A stretch of DNA of 64,000 bases from Collinsella sp. AM18-10 (GCF_003471585.1 NZ_QRJO01000001.1:372001-436000); one strand, 5' to 3'. Numbered from the stretch's first letter, positions 42,815 to 54,883 are shown. The notes: generated by a model from the letters alone, not told the origin. Numbers and translations: made by a program.

Positions 42815-44044
42815 ATGGATCGAAACGAACTCGACCCCAGCGTCCCCAGCGCCACAGAGGTCAAGAAGATTCCCCTCATCATTAAGGTGTACGCCGTCCT
42901 GTGCATCCTTTCCGGCGTGGGCACGCTCCCGTCGGTCGCTGCCTTTATGTGGCAGGTCATCACGGCACTTGTTAACGGCAACGCCACCGAAAAGCTCGGC
43001 GACAACACGCTCGTCGCAGTCGGCCTTATCGTCGCCGGCATCATGCTCTCTGCGGCAAGTGCCGTCATCCTAATCATCTTTGGCCTGGACCTTATCAAAA
43101 ACCAGCGCCGCAACGCCGCCCGCCTGTCCTACATCCTTATTGCATTCACCGTCGTCGAGCTTTTGGTCGACGTGATGCTCCAGGGCATCGGGCCCTTCCT
43201 GCTGCGTCCCGCGATCCAGCTCGGCATCCTTGTTGCACTTTCGGCAACCGTCGACCCCACGCTGCGTCAGGAGCGCGAACTGCAGCGCCGCCTGCAGGAG
43301 ATGCTCGACCGCGACGCCGCCGCCGAGGGCATGCTCGGCCGCGATGAAACCGGCGAGGGCTACATCAAACTCAACTACTTCAACCTGTTCTGGGTATTCT
43401 TTGTCTGCTGCGTGCTCGGCCTGATCGCCGAGGACATCTGGCACATGACGGTCGACGACCCGGGCGTCTACCAGAACCGCGCCGGCATGCTGTTTGGCCC
43501 CTTCAGCCCCATCTACGGATTTGGCGCCGTGCTCATGACCATGGTGCTTAACCGCTTCTACAAAAAGAACCCCATCATCATTTTCCTGGTGAGCGCCCTG
43601 CTCGGCGCCAGCTTTGAGGTGTTCGTGGGCTGGTTTATGCAGACCGCGTTTGGCGTGGTCTCGTGGAGCTACTCGCACATAACGCTGTTCGGTTTGCCCG
43701 ATCCGCTCGTGGTCCTCACGGGCGGACGCACCTGCACGGGCTTCGCCTGCCTGTGGGGCCTGGGCGGCCTCATCTGGATCAAGCTGCTGCTGCCGAGGCT
43801 GCTTAAGCTTATCAACAAGATCCCCTGGAAGAGCCGCTACTCGGCCACCGTCATCTTTACCGTTATCATGCTGGTCGACGGCGTCATGACGCTGCAGTCG
43901 CTCGACTACTGGTACCAGCGCGTTAACGGCACGGAGCCGGACATTCCCGTCGCACAGTTCTACGGAGAGCACTTCGATAACGAGTACATGGAAAACCGCT
44001 TCCAGAGCATGACCATGAGCCCCAAGGATGCGACGCGCGTGTAG
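42815..44044 (+). CDS. CmpB-type membrane protein (putative ABC permease, PF06541 type)
   Basis: 409 residues, about eight hydrophobic helices. The second half has GMLFGPFSPIYGFGAVLMTM and LLGASFEVFVGWFMQTAFGV, diagnostic of the CmpB family, whose transport role is only proposed. The first half has three or four helices plus a charged segment RQERELQRRLQEMLDRDAAA. AGAAAGG lies upstream of the ATG; a terminator follows. Confidence 0.82.
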   Translation: MDRNELDPSVPSATEVKKIPLIIKVYAVLCILSGVGTLPSVAAFMWQVITALVNGNATEKLGDNTLVAVGLIVAGIMLSAASAVILIIFGLDLIKNQRRNAARLSYILIAFTVVELLVDVMLQGIGPFLLRPAIQLGILVALSATVDPTLRQERELQRRLQEMLDRDAAAEGMLGRDETGEGYIKLNYFNLFWVFFVCCVLGLIAEDIWHMTVDDPGVYQNRAGMLFGPFSPIYGFGAVLMTMVLNRFYKKNPIIIFLVSALLGASFEVFVGWFMQTAFGVVSWSYSHITLFGLPDPLVVLTGGRTCTGFACLWGLGGLIWIKLLLPRLLKLINKIPWKSRYSATVIFTVIMLVDGVMTLQSLDYWYQRVNGTEPDIPVAQFYGEHFDNEYMENRFQSMTMSPKDATRV

Positions 44045-44066
44045 CGCCCACCGCGCCCAAAACGCA

Positions 44067-44105
44067 AAATGCCCGCCGGTATCACACGTACCGGTGGGCA
44101 TTTTT
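44067..44105 (+). terminator. Terminator after the CmpB-type gene
   Basis: TGCCCGCCGGTA...TACCGGTGGGCATTTTT, strong stem with T-run, 22 nt after the stop. Confidence 0.9.
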
Positions 44106-44134
44106 ATAAACGATCCTTCTATCGACGCAAGCCT

Positions 44135-44551
44135 CTACGCCTCGCGCTCGACCTCACTCACGCATTCGTTCTTGATGGTGCCAACGAGCGCCTGCAGCGC
44201 ATCGACCACGTGCGGGCGAATGTCCCCGCCGATGAGCACGAGCATGATGTCGTCACCTACGGCAAGCTCGCCGCTTGCCAGCCACACACGCACATAGCCG
44301 ATACCCGGCATCGCACGCGTCGCCTCGATAGCAGCCTGCACCTTCTGAGCATCGAAGCCAAACACCATGCCGCCCACCTTATGCCCAGGCGCCACGCCAT
44401 CGGTCTCGACTCCGCGCACCTCAGCCTTGGGCGTCGCGCGCACCACACCGTTATGCGTCAGATACATCCCACAGCCTGCCGCCGAAGCATCGGCCTTGGC
44501 CTCGCGCAGCCAAGCATCAATCGAAGGCATCAATTTGCCACTCTCGAGCAT
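44135..44551 (-). CDS. MoaE-like protein (molybdopterin synthase large-subunit fold)
   Basis: 138 residues. GYVRVWLASGELAVGDDIML then VLIGGDIRPHVVDALQALVG follows the MoaE pattern of HRxGxLxVG and hRxxAF. Here the key His-Arg is replaced by Trp-Leu, and the terminal PxWKKE region reads KNECVSEVERE. So it is a MoaE-family protein that may lack synthase activity. No other molybdenum-cofactor genes are nearby. The second of two adjacent ATGs fits the GGGAGA site better. Confidence 0.65.
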   Translation of the reverse strand: MLESGKLMPSIDAWLREAKADASAAGCGMYLTHNGVVRATPKAEVRGVETDGVAPGHKVGGMVFGFDAQKVQAAIEATRAMPGIGYVRVWLASGELAVGDDIMLVLIGGDIRPHVVDALQALVGTIKNECVSEVEREA

Positions 44552-44618
44552 CATTTCTCCCTTACCGTCGTCGAGTAGCCAATTTGGGACGGGGCCTTTT
44601 TAGCTACTCTCGAACAAC

Positions 44619-45617
44619 TTATTCCTCGACCGGCGTGAGCACCATGACGGCGCGTGTGTTGCTCAGCGACAGCGAACGACAGGTCACAAGCGTTACAACC
44701 TTAGTTGCCGAAGCGGCACGATCGGTGGCATCACTCGCCACGGCAGAAGCGCCGTCGAGCATCTCGGACAGGTAGTTCTTGAGTCCGTCGTCGCCCTCAA
44801 AATTGGTCGTGCGCGCCTTGGCATACGTGTCCTCGACCACCTTGGTCGCCAGCGGACGCAACTTATACGTCGCATCGCGCGTGATGTAGTACACATATTC
44901 AATGCTATCGAACGTTGCCTGGTCAGTCGTATCCGAAATCACGTTGAACATCGACCCATCGTTCATATGGTGGCCGTAGATCGTGGTCTGCTGGTCGACC
45001 ATTCCCGGCGCGGTGTCATCGCTATCCAAGAAGATGGCACCCGAGGCGTTAGACGTGCCATCGAACAGCGTGTTGAGGTATTTGGAGTTGTTGTTGGTCT
45101 GCACCACGGGATAGTTGATGTTGGTTCCCGGCACGTAAATCCAACCCACAATCTCGGGGTTCGTCTGAGCAAGCGCATCAAAGTCGATAATCGGCACGCC
45201 GCTGGCGTCCTTATCGCTTACATATTGCTTCTCGATTTTCTGATACGAATCGCTCGCCTGCTTATAGCCAATCTGGGCATTAATAAAAATAGCGGCGGCG
45301 GCGACAATCAGACCGATACCGATGATGATGAGCAGAATGGGAATAATGGAGTGGCGCTTTTTGCACGGCGGCTCGGTGCGATCCGACGGCGCGGCATGCG
45401 ATGAAGACCGGGGCGGCTTCTTAGCGGAGCTATAAGACGAAGGACGATATGCGGCCGGCGCGTCCTGTCGACGATGCGTCGCCGGTGTCACGGGGCGCGG
45501 CGCGCGCGGCTGCTGAGGAGAGGATGTCCGACCCTGCTGTGCCGCACGGGCAGCACCCGGCTTCGACGGATCGGGAATCTGAGAAGCCTTGAATCGTTTT
45601 CCCTGATAATCGGACAT
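44619..45617 (-). CDS. srtB: Class B sortase
   Basis: Membrane-bound transpeptidase that anchors surface proteins. 332 residues: long Pro/Ser-rich cytoplasmic tail (1-85), basic CKKRH, membrane helix (about 90-113). The catalytic domain has PEIVGWIYVPGTNINYPVVQ, TTIYGHHMNDGSMF (His), and VTLVTCRSLSLSNTRAVMVL (Cys and Arg). The tail is longer than usual for SrtB. Downstream of purE on the same strand. Confidence 0.93.
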   Translation of the reverse strand: MSDYQGKRFKASQIPDPSKPGAARAAQQGRTSSPQQPRAPRPVTPATHRRQDAPAAYRPSSYSSAKKPPRSSSHAAPSDRTEPPCKKRHSIIPILLIIIGIGLIVAAAAIFINAQIGYKQASDSYQKIEKQYVSDKDASGVPIIDFDALAQTNPEIVGWIYVPGTNINYPVVQTNNNSKYLNTLFDGTSNASGAIFLDSDDTAPGMVDQQTTIYGHHMNDGSMFNVISDTTDQATFDSIEYVYYITRDATYKLRPLATKVVEDTYAKARTTNFEGDDGLKNYLSEMLDGASAVASDATDRAASATKVVTLVTCRSLSLSNTRAVMVLTPVEE

Positions 45618-45652
45618 GGCTCTCCTTATACTGCGGTGAAACGGCGGAACGC

Positions 45653-46117
45653 TTAGGCGTCAGCCATCTCCTGCTTCATCTTCTCGATAACCTTGCGGTA
45701 CTCGGGGTCGCAAGCACCCAGAATCTGTGTGGCATAGATGGCGGCGTTCTTGGCACCGTTGATGGCAACGCAGGCCACGGGCACGCCCGAAGGCATCTGC
45801 ACCATCGACAGCAGCGAATCCATACCGCCCAGGTCACTCGTCTTCATGGGCACGCCGATAACCGGCAGCGGCGTAAAGGCAGCCACGACACCACCCAGGT
45901 GAGCGGCCTTGCCGGCGGCGGCGATAATCACTTTGATACCGCGATCGGCGGCAGTCGAAGCCCACTCGTGGACCTTCGCCGGCGTGCGGTGCGCGCTCGC
46001 AATGACGAGCTCATAGGGCACACCCAGTGCCTCGAGCTCGGCGGTGCAGCCTTCCATAACGCCCAGATCGGACTTGGAACCCATGATGATCCCGACAACC
46101 GGCTTTTGATCTGCCAT
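45653..46117 (-). CDS. purE: N5-carboxyaminoimidazole ribonucleotide mutase
   Basis: Carboxylation step of purine synthesis. 154 residues with IIMGSKSDLGVM, IASAHRTPAKV, IIAAAGKAAHLGGVVAAFTP and GVPMKTSDLGGMDSLLSMVQ, the class I pattern. Two in-frame ATGs; the second (MADQ) sits 9 nt after GGAGG, the first only 3. Separate from purF-purM-purN; no purK is next to it. Confidence 0.96.
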   Translation of the reverse strand: MADQKPVVGIIMGSKSDLGVMEGCTAELEALGVPYELVIASAHRTPAKVHEWASTAADRGIKVIIAAAGKAAHLGGVVAAFTPLPVIGVPMKTSDLGGMDSLLSMVQMPSGVPVACVAINGAKNAAIYATQILGACDPEYRKVIEKMKQEMADA

Positions 46118-46212
46118 AAACATAGACCTCCTGTTGAGAGCGGTGACGCAGCGAATCCGCGACCCTTAACTACTGAGAGTAGTATAGCTGCTCCCGTCCC
46201 TGCGGTCTTTGT

Positions 46213-46300
46213 GGCGCTTCGCGGGCGGGACAGGCTTTATCTTCACTCCGGTTGCTTCGCAAAGTCGTTCAGATAAAGCCTGTCCCGCCCGCGAAGCGCC
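46213..46300. repeat. Long nested hairpin with GAGCGAC-type core (R8, copy b)
   Basis: Perfect 30-bp arms, 46213-46242 (GGCGCTTCGCGGGCGGGACA and so on) and 46271-46300. The 28-nt centre, read on the minus strand, is GAACGACTTTGCGAAGCAAC then CGGAGTGA, matching the centre of copy c at 51467-51555. Arms are unrelated to copies a and c except for a GGGACAGG motif. Confidence 0.85.
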
Positions 46301-46392
46301 CTGCGACCTACCGGGGATTGCTATGACGTACGTTGGCTGATTTGGTTTGGAATGAGATGCTGACGGTAGTCAATGGGCACAACTGTCCCGGG

Positions 46393-46411
46393 TGCATTTC
46401 AAGATGCACCT
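46393..46411. repeat. Small hairpin next to CTGTCCC
   Basis: GGTGCAT-TTCAAG-ATGCACC hairpin directly after CTGTCCCG, with CTGTC again after it; 19 nt past its end is the MarR gene stop. May act as its terminator. Confidence 0.5.
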
Positions 46412-46429
46412 AAATGTCTGTCTTTATCC

Positions 46430-46906
46430 TTATAGATTGTCCAGGTAGTCGTCGGCATCATAGGTAAGGCTGTAGGCTTTATTCAGGATGCGCACGAGCT
46501 CCTGAGCATCGTGTTCGCCGAGCGCTGAGAGCTGCTTCGAGAGCGATGCCACACTCTCGGCATTTTTTTTCGCCGCGAAATCACGGCCTTCCTCGGTAAT
46601 GCTCACCAGCACACGCCGACGATCGTTTGGATCGGTCCTGCGCTGAACGTAACCCTTGCTCTCGAGTGAATCCAAGATATGCGACATGCGCGCACGGGAG
46701 AATTTCAGCTTCTTGGCAATCTCGGAGGGAATAACATCACCGTCAATACCCGATAGATACTGTAAAACCGGTGCCTCGCCCACACTGGCGCCGCCGGCAG
46801 CACTCAAGGATCCCTTGGCAAGGGAACGTGAGTACACAATCAGTTTTCGAGCGACGTCATCGTAATCCACTGGGGATATTGTCCTTTGCAACTCTAGAAG
46901 GGCCAT
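46430..46906 (-). CDS. MarR-family transcriptional regulator
   Basis: 158 residues. Winged helix: DVIPSEIAKKLKFSRARMSH ILDSLESKGYV, then wing RRTDPNDRRRVLVSITEEG, both diagnostic for MarR. Dimerisation helices at both ends. Target unknown; the next gene on the same strand upstream is a small membrane protein. The ATG has no strong ribosome site. Confidence 0.9.
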   Translation of the reverse strand: MALLELQRTISPVDYDDVARKLIVYSRSLAKGSLSAAGGASVGEAPVLQYLSGIDGDVIPSEIAKKLKFSRARMSHILDSLESKGYVQRRTDPNDRRRVLVSITEEGRDFAAKKNAESVASLSKQLSALGEHDAQELVRILNKAYSLTYDADDYLDNL

Positions 46907-46974
46907 AAAACCGTCATTTGCCGTACATTAGTTAACATTCGCAACAATTATTTATGATACCCCAACGCGGAAGT

Positions 46975-47301
46975 CTATTGCTCGTCCTTCTTGCGTCGCA
47001 TAAGCTCCTCAACGTCGATACCCGCGGCCTCGAGCATACGCTCAACATTCTTTTTGGCGTTGGTCGTGCCAACCTTAAGCACAATCGAAAGCGGAGTGCC
47101 CACCACCAGGCACACGATGCCCGCGGGGACGCCCCAGCCGGGGCCGCCCTGCATACCCCACATCCCCACCAAAAAGCCAATAGCCACGAGCGAATAGCCC
47201 AGGCGCAGCCAAACGTTGAGCCGCTGAATAGCATCGGTCTGCATCTTTGCCTCGCGGATCAAGTCGTCGCGCGAAAGGTCGTGTCCGTGTTTCTCGTGCA
47301 T
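46975..47301 (-). CDS. Small two-helix membrane protein
   Basis: 108 residues, unrecognised. Two hydrophobic segments (about 30-50, WLRLGYSLVAIGFLVGMWGM; and 57-77, WGVPAGIVCLVVGTPLSIVL), charged ends with KKNVERMLEAAGIDVEELMR. Good GAGGA site upstream of the ATG. Confidence 0.7.
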   Translation of the reverse strand: MHEKHGHDLSRDDLIREAKMQTDAIQRLNVWLRLGYSLVAIGFLVGMWGMQGGPGWGVPAGIVCLVVGTPLSIVLKVGTTNAKKNVERMLEAAGIDVEELMRRKKDEQ

Positions 47302-47445
47302 ATGGGTCCTCCTCGTGCAAAGCGTGCATCATGTGCAAGTACATCGTTTTTCGAATACGTCATCTTTCAAGAGCAATATAGCGGGTGTCGTGTAGGCGAT
47401 GGAGGTCGCTGGCCATATTGCCCTTGAAGGGCGGCGCAAAATCAG

Positions 47446-47475
47446 AAGGCCGTGCGGTTGAGGCCGCACGGCCTT
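47446..47475 (-). terminator. Terminator of the PTS operon
   Basis: AAGGCCGTGCGG...CCGCACGGCCTT stem 23 nt past the IID stop. Confidence 0.85.
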
Positions 47476-47497
47476 ACAGGGGGCCAGGGGATGATGA

Positions 47498-48325
47498 CTA
47501 GTAGCTCAGTGCCGGGTCGAAGAAGCCAATAACAACGCCCACAAATGCGATCACAACGAGGATCAGCATCATAACGATGGGGTTGACCTTCTTCTTGGTC
47601 ATCATGTACCAGCAGAAGATGATGAAGATCATCGGCAGCAGGTGCGGATAGATGCCATCGAGCGTGTCCTGGAACTTACCGCCACCGGGCAGCACCAGGT
47701 TGGGGCTGCAGGTGATGGAGACCCAAGTTGCGCCCACGGCACCGATGACCATGGTACCGACCATCACGATGGAATCGCGAAGAGCCTTTGCCTTAGGGCC
47801 AACGAGGGCCTCGACCGCCTTGCCGCCGAGCTCATAGCCCTGGTTGTAGGCAAAGCGCATGCCGAGGTACATGAGCAGGTTCCACACGACGATATAGAAG
47901 ATAGCGCCGAGCGGGGAGCCGCCGGTCGAGAGACCGAGGGCGATACCGAGCAGGATCGGGATCAGGGTACCGACGATCAGCGAGTCGCCAAGGCCGGCGA
48001 GCGGGCCCATGAGGCCGGCGCGGATGCCGTTGATGGCGTCGTCGTCGATGGCCTCGCCGTTTGCGCGAGCCTCCTCGAGGCCGGCGGTGACGCCGACAAT
48101 CATGGTGCCGATCTGCGGCTCGGTGTTGAAGAACGCGGAGTAGGTCTGGAGGGCCTGCTTCTGCTCCTCGGGCGTGTCGTAGAGCTCCTCGACGATCGGA
48201 AGCATGGCGCACAGGTAACCGAAGGTCTGCATGTGCTCCTGCGAGAAGCAAGTCAGGTTGCCATAGGACCAGTTGCGGAACGACTTGGCAAGCGTTTTCT
48301 TAGAGAGTTTCTTCTTCTCTGCCAT
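47498..48325 (-). CDS. Mannose-family PTS transporter, EIID
   Basis: Membrane subunit of a mannose/sorbose-type phosphotransferase system. 275 residues: SFRNWSYGNLTCFSQEHMQT, FFNTEPQIGTMIVGVTAGLE, GIRAGLMGPLAGLGDSLIVG (conserved in all EIID), then membrane helices and a C-terminal hydrophobic end. ATG overlaps the EIIC stop by one base (TAATG). Last gene of IIA > IIB > IIC > IID. Confidence 0.95.
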   Translation of the reverse strand: MAEKKKLSKKTLAKSFRNWSYGNLTCFSQEHMQTFGYLCAMLPIVEELYDTPEEQKQALQTYSAFFNTEPQIGTMIVGVTAGLEEARANGEAIDDDAINGIRAGLMGPLAGLGDSLIVGTLIPILLGIALGLSTGGSPLGAIFYIVVWNLLMYLGMRFAYNQGYELGGKAVEALVGPKAKALRDSIVMVGTMVIGAVGATWVSITCSPNLVLPGGGKFQDTLDGIYPHLLPMIFIIFCWYMMTKKKVNPIVMMLILVVIAFVGVVIGFFDPALSY

Positions 48326-49182
48326 TAGATGTCCTCCTCTTCCTCATCATCGGAGCCCGAGGCGATAGCTGCCTTGGGAGCGTTTGCGAGGTCGATCTTG
48401 AGCGAAGCGATCTCATAGTTGATCAGGGCGAAGAAGCAGCCGATGCCGGCAGCGGCAATCAGGTTGCATCCCATGACAGCGGACAGGGTGAAGCCGAAGA
48501 AGAACGTGAGGAAGTCCGTCGGCTTGGAGATGACCTGCTTGAGCAGGATGGCGATACCGACGGTAGGCAGCAGCGAGCCGACGGTGAACAGCGTCTTCAT
48601 CGCGATGCCGTCCATGGGCATGTAGGTCTTCATGAGGTCGACCATGGCGGTGCCGCCCATGGTGATGATGAACGTCGGGAGGAACGAGCAGACGATGTGA
48701 CCAATCCAAGGCAGAACGTTGTTGACCAGGTAGAGCTTGTGGAGATCGCCCTTCTCGAGCCACTTCCACCCCATGCCCTGCCACACCAGGTTGATGGTGG
48801 CGGTGCCATAGAAGAGCACAGTGCCGAGCGTGCCGACGGCGGCACCGAGGGATGCGGCCATGCCGGCAGCCTCAGCGGAGGCGGGATCGATGCCCGAGTT
48901 CTTGATGGCGAGGATCGCCAGCGGGATGCCGATATAGGACACGGCGCGGACGTCGGCGGAGACGGTTCCGCCGGGGGTCACGAGAGCGATGTAGACAACC
49001 TGGATGGCAGCGCCGACGAGGATGCCCGTCTGCATATCGCCCATGATGATGCCGACGATGAGGCCGGCGACCAGAGGACGACCCAGAGTGTAGTTGCCGA
49101 TCGTCGTGCCGCCCATGCCAGGCAGTGATGCCAGGCAGGCGAACAGGCCGAACAGCGCGGCTTGGAATGCATTGATTGCCAT
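48325..49182 (-). CDS. Mannose-family PTS transporter, EIIC
   Basis: Sugar-channel subunit, 285 residues with about seven helices. Seen: GRPLVAGLIVGIIMGDMQTG ILVGAAIQVVYI, PGGTVSADVRAVSYIGIPLA, and a cytoplasmic acidic tail SGSDDEEEEDI. The sugar cannot be told from sequence; mannose-family systems also carry N-acetylated amino sugars, sorbose and fructose. Confidence 0.94.
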   Translation of the reverse strand: MAINAFQAALFGLFACLASLPGMGGTTIGNYTLGRPLVAGLIVGIIMGDMQTGILVGAAIQVVYIALVTPGGTVSADVRAVSYIGIPLAILAIKNSGIDPASAEAAGMAASLGAAVGTLGTVLFYGTATINLVWQGMGWKWLEKGDLHKLYLVNNVLPWIGHIVCSFLPTFIITMGGTAMVDLMKTYMPMDGIAMKTLFTVGSLLPTVGIAILLKQVISKPTDFLTFFFGFTLSAVMGCNLIAAAGIGCFFALINYEIASLKIDLANAPKAAIASGSDDEEEEDI

Positions 49183-49254
49183 GCTTTCCCCTTTCTTTAT
49201 TCCTCAGCCCCTTTCCCCCAGGGCTGTAGATACCAAAATGCGGCTGGCGCCTAA

Positions 49255-49743
49255 CTAGAAGCCAAACTGACCGCGGAACTTGGGCCACTCACCGATGGAC
49301 TTCTCCTTGATAAGGGCGAACTCGACCGTGTAGCCGGCGTTGGTGAGGTCCTCGAGCGCCTGGGCCTCTTCCTGCGTGATCGACTGGTTGTTGCCGAGCT
49401 TGGTGGTGCCGGGACGATCGTTGCAGGGACCGACGATGATGCGGTCCATGCCGGGCTTAAAGCCAAAATCGACGAGAAGTTCCTTCATGTCGAGCGGGTT
49501 CTTGGTGATCAGGAAGTACTTGGTGTCGGACTTGAGAACCTTCTCGGAGACCTCCTTGAAGTGCTCCTTGGTCCACACGAACGTCTTCTTGCCCGAGGCA
49601 CTCTTGTAGGCCTCCTTGAGCACGGGGTTGGACGCTGCAGCGTCGTTGACGGCGATAAGACCGTCGCAGGGATACTCGAGGGCCCAACGGGTAACGGTCT
49701 GTCCATGGATCATACGGTCGTCAATACGGATGAACGAAATCAT
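49255..49743 (-). CDS. Mannose-family PTS, EIIB
   Basis: Cytoplasmic phospho-carrier, 162 residues. Active His in IRIDDRMIHGQTVTRW (His14), then GLIAVNDAAASNPVLK and IIVGPCNDRPGTTKLGNN. A 72-nt gap separates it from EIIC and a 79-nt gap from EIIA, each with its own ribosome site. Confidence 0.95.
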   Translation of the reverse strand: MISFIRIDDRMIHGQTVTRWALEYPCDGLIAVNDAAASNPVLKEAYKSASGKKTFVWTKEHFKEVSEKVLKSDTKYFLITKNPLDMKELLVDFGFKPGMDRIIVGPCNDRPGTTKLGNNQSITQEEAQALEDLTNAGYTVEFALIKEKSIGEWPKFRGQFGF

Positions 49744-49822
49744 GCGTTCTCCCTTTCTTTATCACCAGGGGTCTTTCCTCTTAACCCCCGCTCCATCACA
49801 AAAATTTGGGCGGATGCGCTGC

Positions 49823-50257
49823 CTAGATGTCGTCGTCCTCGTCGTCGGCGTCATCGGTCGGGACAACGAGCTCGGACATACCGTTCTTGCCCTCCTGCAG
49901 CATCATCTGCTTGAGGGAATCCAGGTCCATGGTGGCAAGCCCCATCATGGCGGTCATAGCCATGGGCAGGTTCATGCCGCCGAAGGCAATGGTGTGGGCG
50001 AGCAGGCCCTTCTCGGCCAGCGTGTTCATGGCATTGGTGAGCGGCGATCCGCCCAGGATGTCACCAAGCAGGACAACCTCGTCATCGGCGGTAACGGGAG
50101 CGAGCATCGCCTTGACGTTCTCGACATACTCGTCAGCGCCCATGCCGTCCACGAGACTCGTCGACAAGATGTTCGGGGCGTCATTGCCGAGCATCTTGAG
50201 GACACTGTGCAGTCCGGGAGCGAGCGTTCCGTGACTGACCATTACCAGATACCGCAT
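49823..50257 (-). CDS. Mannose-family PTS, EIIA
   Basis: First phospho-carrier of the system, 144 residues. Active His in LVMVSHGTLAPGL (about residue 9), VVLLGDILGGSPLTNAMNTL and FGGMNLPMAM follow the EIIA-Man pattern. An acidic tail (DDADDEDDDI) ends the protein, like the tail of EIIC. Start at MRYLVM, preceded by GAGAGGAG. First gene of the operon. Confidence 0.93.
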   Translation of the reverse strand: MRYLVMVSHGTLAPGLHSVLKMLGNDAPNILSTSLVDGMGADEYVENVKAMLAPVTADDEVVLLGDILGGSPLTNAMNTLAEKGLLAHTIAFGGMNLPMAMTAMMGLATMDLDSLKQMMLQEGKNGMSELVVPTDDADDEDDDI

Positions 50258-50343
50258 GCGGTCTCCTCTCGACCTGCCGTGTGTCGCACGGCTTTGCTTT
50301 TTGCTGAGATTATTGTTGCGCCGGGGCATGTTCGGTACAAGAA

Positions 50344-50390
50344 AATAGTTGCGAACGGCAACTATTCATCGGTTAACGGTAGTAACTATT
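50344..50390. promoter_or_regulatory. Candidate GntR operator between PTS operon and regulator
   Basis: AATAGTTGC-GAACG-GCAACTATT is a perfect 9-bp palindrome (50344-50366). A second half site AGTAACTATT follows at 50381-50390, after GGTTAACGGT. The surrounding AT-rich intergenic stretch would hold both divergent promoters; no other structure seen in the 308-nt gap. Confidence 0.6.
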
Positions 50391-50565
50391 TTTGTGCCTA
50401 AATTATTTTTTCTTCTAATTATTTTTAAAATAGCAGGTAGATTGCCTGATAAATGTTTTATGTTCCTTATGCACCATACATACCAGCAAGAATCGGGCCT
50501 GGCATCTCCGGTTTGCCCCGCAGTGTCAGACCATGTCACGTACGCCCACGACATGGAGGTACCCC

Positions 50566-51348
50566 ATGGATATGATCTCGTTTCTCGCCTCCGAACCTTT
50601 CGACCGCAGCGGTGATACGCCGCTCTATGTCCAACTTAAACATCGAATCGCCCTGCTTATCGCCAGCCAGGCGTTCGACACCAAGACGCCGCTGCCACGC
50701 GAGCTCGAAATCTGTGAGCGGCTAGAGTTATCGCGCGCGACCGTGCGCCGTTGCTTCCAAGATCTCGTCATCGAGGGGCGCGTGGTGCGCAAACGTGGGC
50801 AGGGCACGTTCATCAAACCCCAAACCTCAGCACCCGGCATCGACCTGGCCCTGAATTTCAGCGCGCGGATGCGCGAAGCGGGACGGGTTCCGAGCTCGCA
50901 GATTCTCGCCTTTTCAAGCATACCGGCCGTCCGCGGCATCGCCTCTGGGCTCAAAGTGCCCGAAGGGACACCCGTCTGGGAGATTCGCCGCCTGCGTCTC
51001 GCCAACGACAAACCCATGGAGCTCAACTACGTCTATATCCCCGTGTCACTTTGCCCCGAGCTCACGCGCAAAGACGTGGATGGCTCGCTCTACGCCTATA
51101 TCGCGGAAAAGACCGGCATCCTGCCCGCAAGCGTCGATGCCGTCTACGAGACGGTCAACCTCGACAAGCATGAGGCGCGCCTTTTGGGACAGAACACCGG
51201 TAAGGCGGCGATGCGCATCGTGCGTTCGACCTACGACAAGACAGGAACCCCGTTCGAGGTAGGCGTGCTCATCAGCTGCGACGGTCAGGCAAAGCTGCAC
51301 GTGCACATCGCCGCCGACAAAACAACCTTCACCGCCACAGCCCAATAA
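50566..51348 (+). CDS. GntR/HutC-family transcriptional regulator
   Basis: 260 residues. Winged HTH at 15-80: PLYVQLKHRIALLIASQAFD, LPRELEICERLELSRATVRR, GRVVRKRGQGTFI. The C-terminal UTRA ligand domain includes EGTPVWEIRRLRLAND, YVYIPVSLCPEL and FEVGVLISCDGQAKLHVHI. Divergent from the PTS operon, so it most likely controls that operon in response to a sugar phosphate. ATG has GGAGG 6 nt upstream. Confidence 0.93.
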   Translation: MDMISFLASEPFDRSGDTPLYVQLKHRIALLIASQAFDTKTPLPRELEICERLELSRATVRRCFQDLVIEGRVVRKRGQGTFIKPQTSAPGIDLALNFSARMREAGRVPSSQILAFSSIPAVRGIASGLKVPEGTPVWEIRRLRLANDKPMELNYVYIPVSLCPELTRKDVDGSLYAYIAEKTGILPASVDAVYETVNLDKHEARLLGQNTGKAAMRIVRSTYDKTGTPFEVGVLISCDGQAKLHVHIAADKTTFTATAQ

Positions 51349-51357
51349 ATCCAAAAC

Positions 51358-51404
51358 GTGGGCGCCGTCGTTCAAACGAACGACGGCGCCCACACTCATT
51401 TTTT
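51358..51404 (+). terminator. Terminator after the GntR gene
   Basis: GTGGGCGCCGTCGTT...AACGACGGCGCCCAC, perfect 15-bp stem, T-run at 51399-51404. Confidence 0.9.
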
Positions 51405-51466
51405 ATTCAGCCCTAGTCATCGCACAAAGCCCCTTCGGCAGCACACGGTGCAGCCAAGTCACCGCA

Positions 51467-51555
51467 GGCCGGGGCGGAGGGGGCTGAGTTTCCCACTGAG
51501 CGACTCTGCTTGCAGCCGGAGCGAAGGGGGAAACTCAGCCCCCTCCGCCCCGGCC
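51467..51555. repeat. Long nested hairpin with GAGCGAC core (R8, copy c)
   Basis: Perfect 28-bp arms, 51467-51494 (GGCCGGGGCGGAGGGGGCTG and so on) and 51528-51555. Centre ACTGAGCGACTCTGCTTGCA GCCGGAGCGAAGG. Inner hairpin TCTGC/GCAGC flanked by GAGCGAC and GGAGCGA, as in copy b. It lies 12 nt past the carB stop, between convergent genes. Confidence 0.85.
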
Positions 51556-51567
51556 GGCCAGCTCAAT

Positions 51568-54882
<3,315 letters not shown>

Positions 54883-54883
54883 G

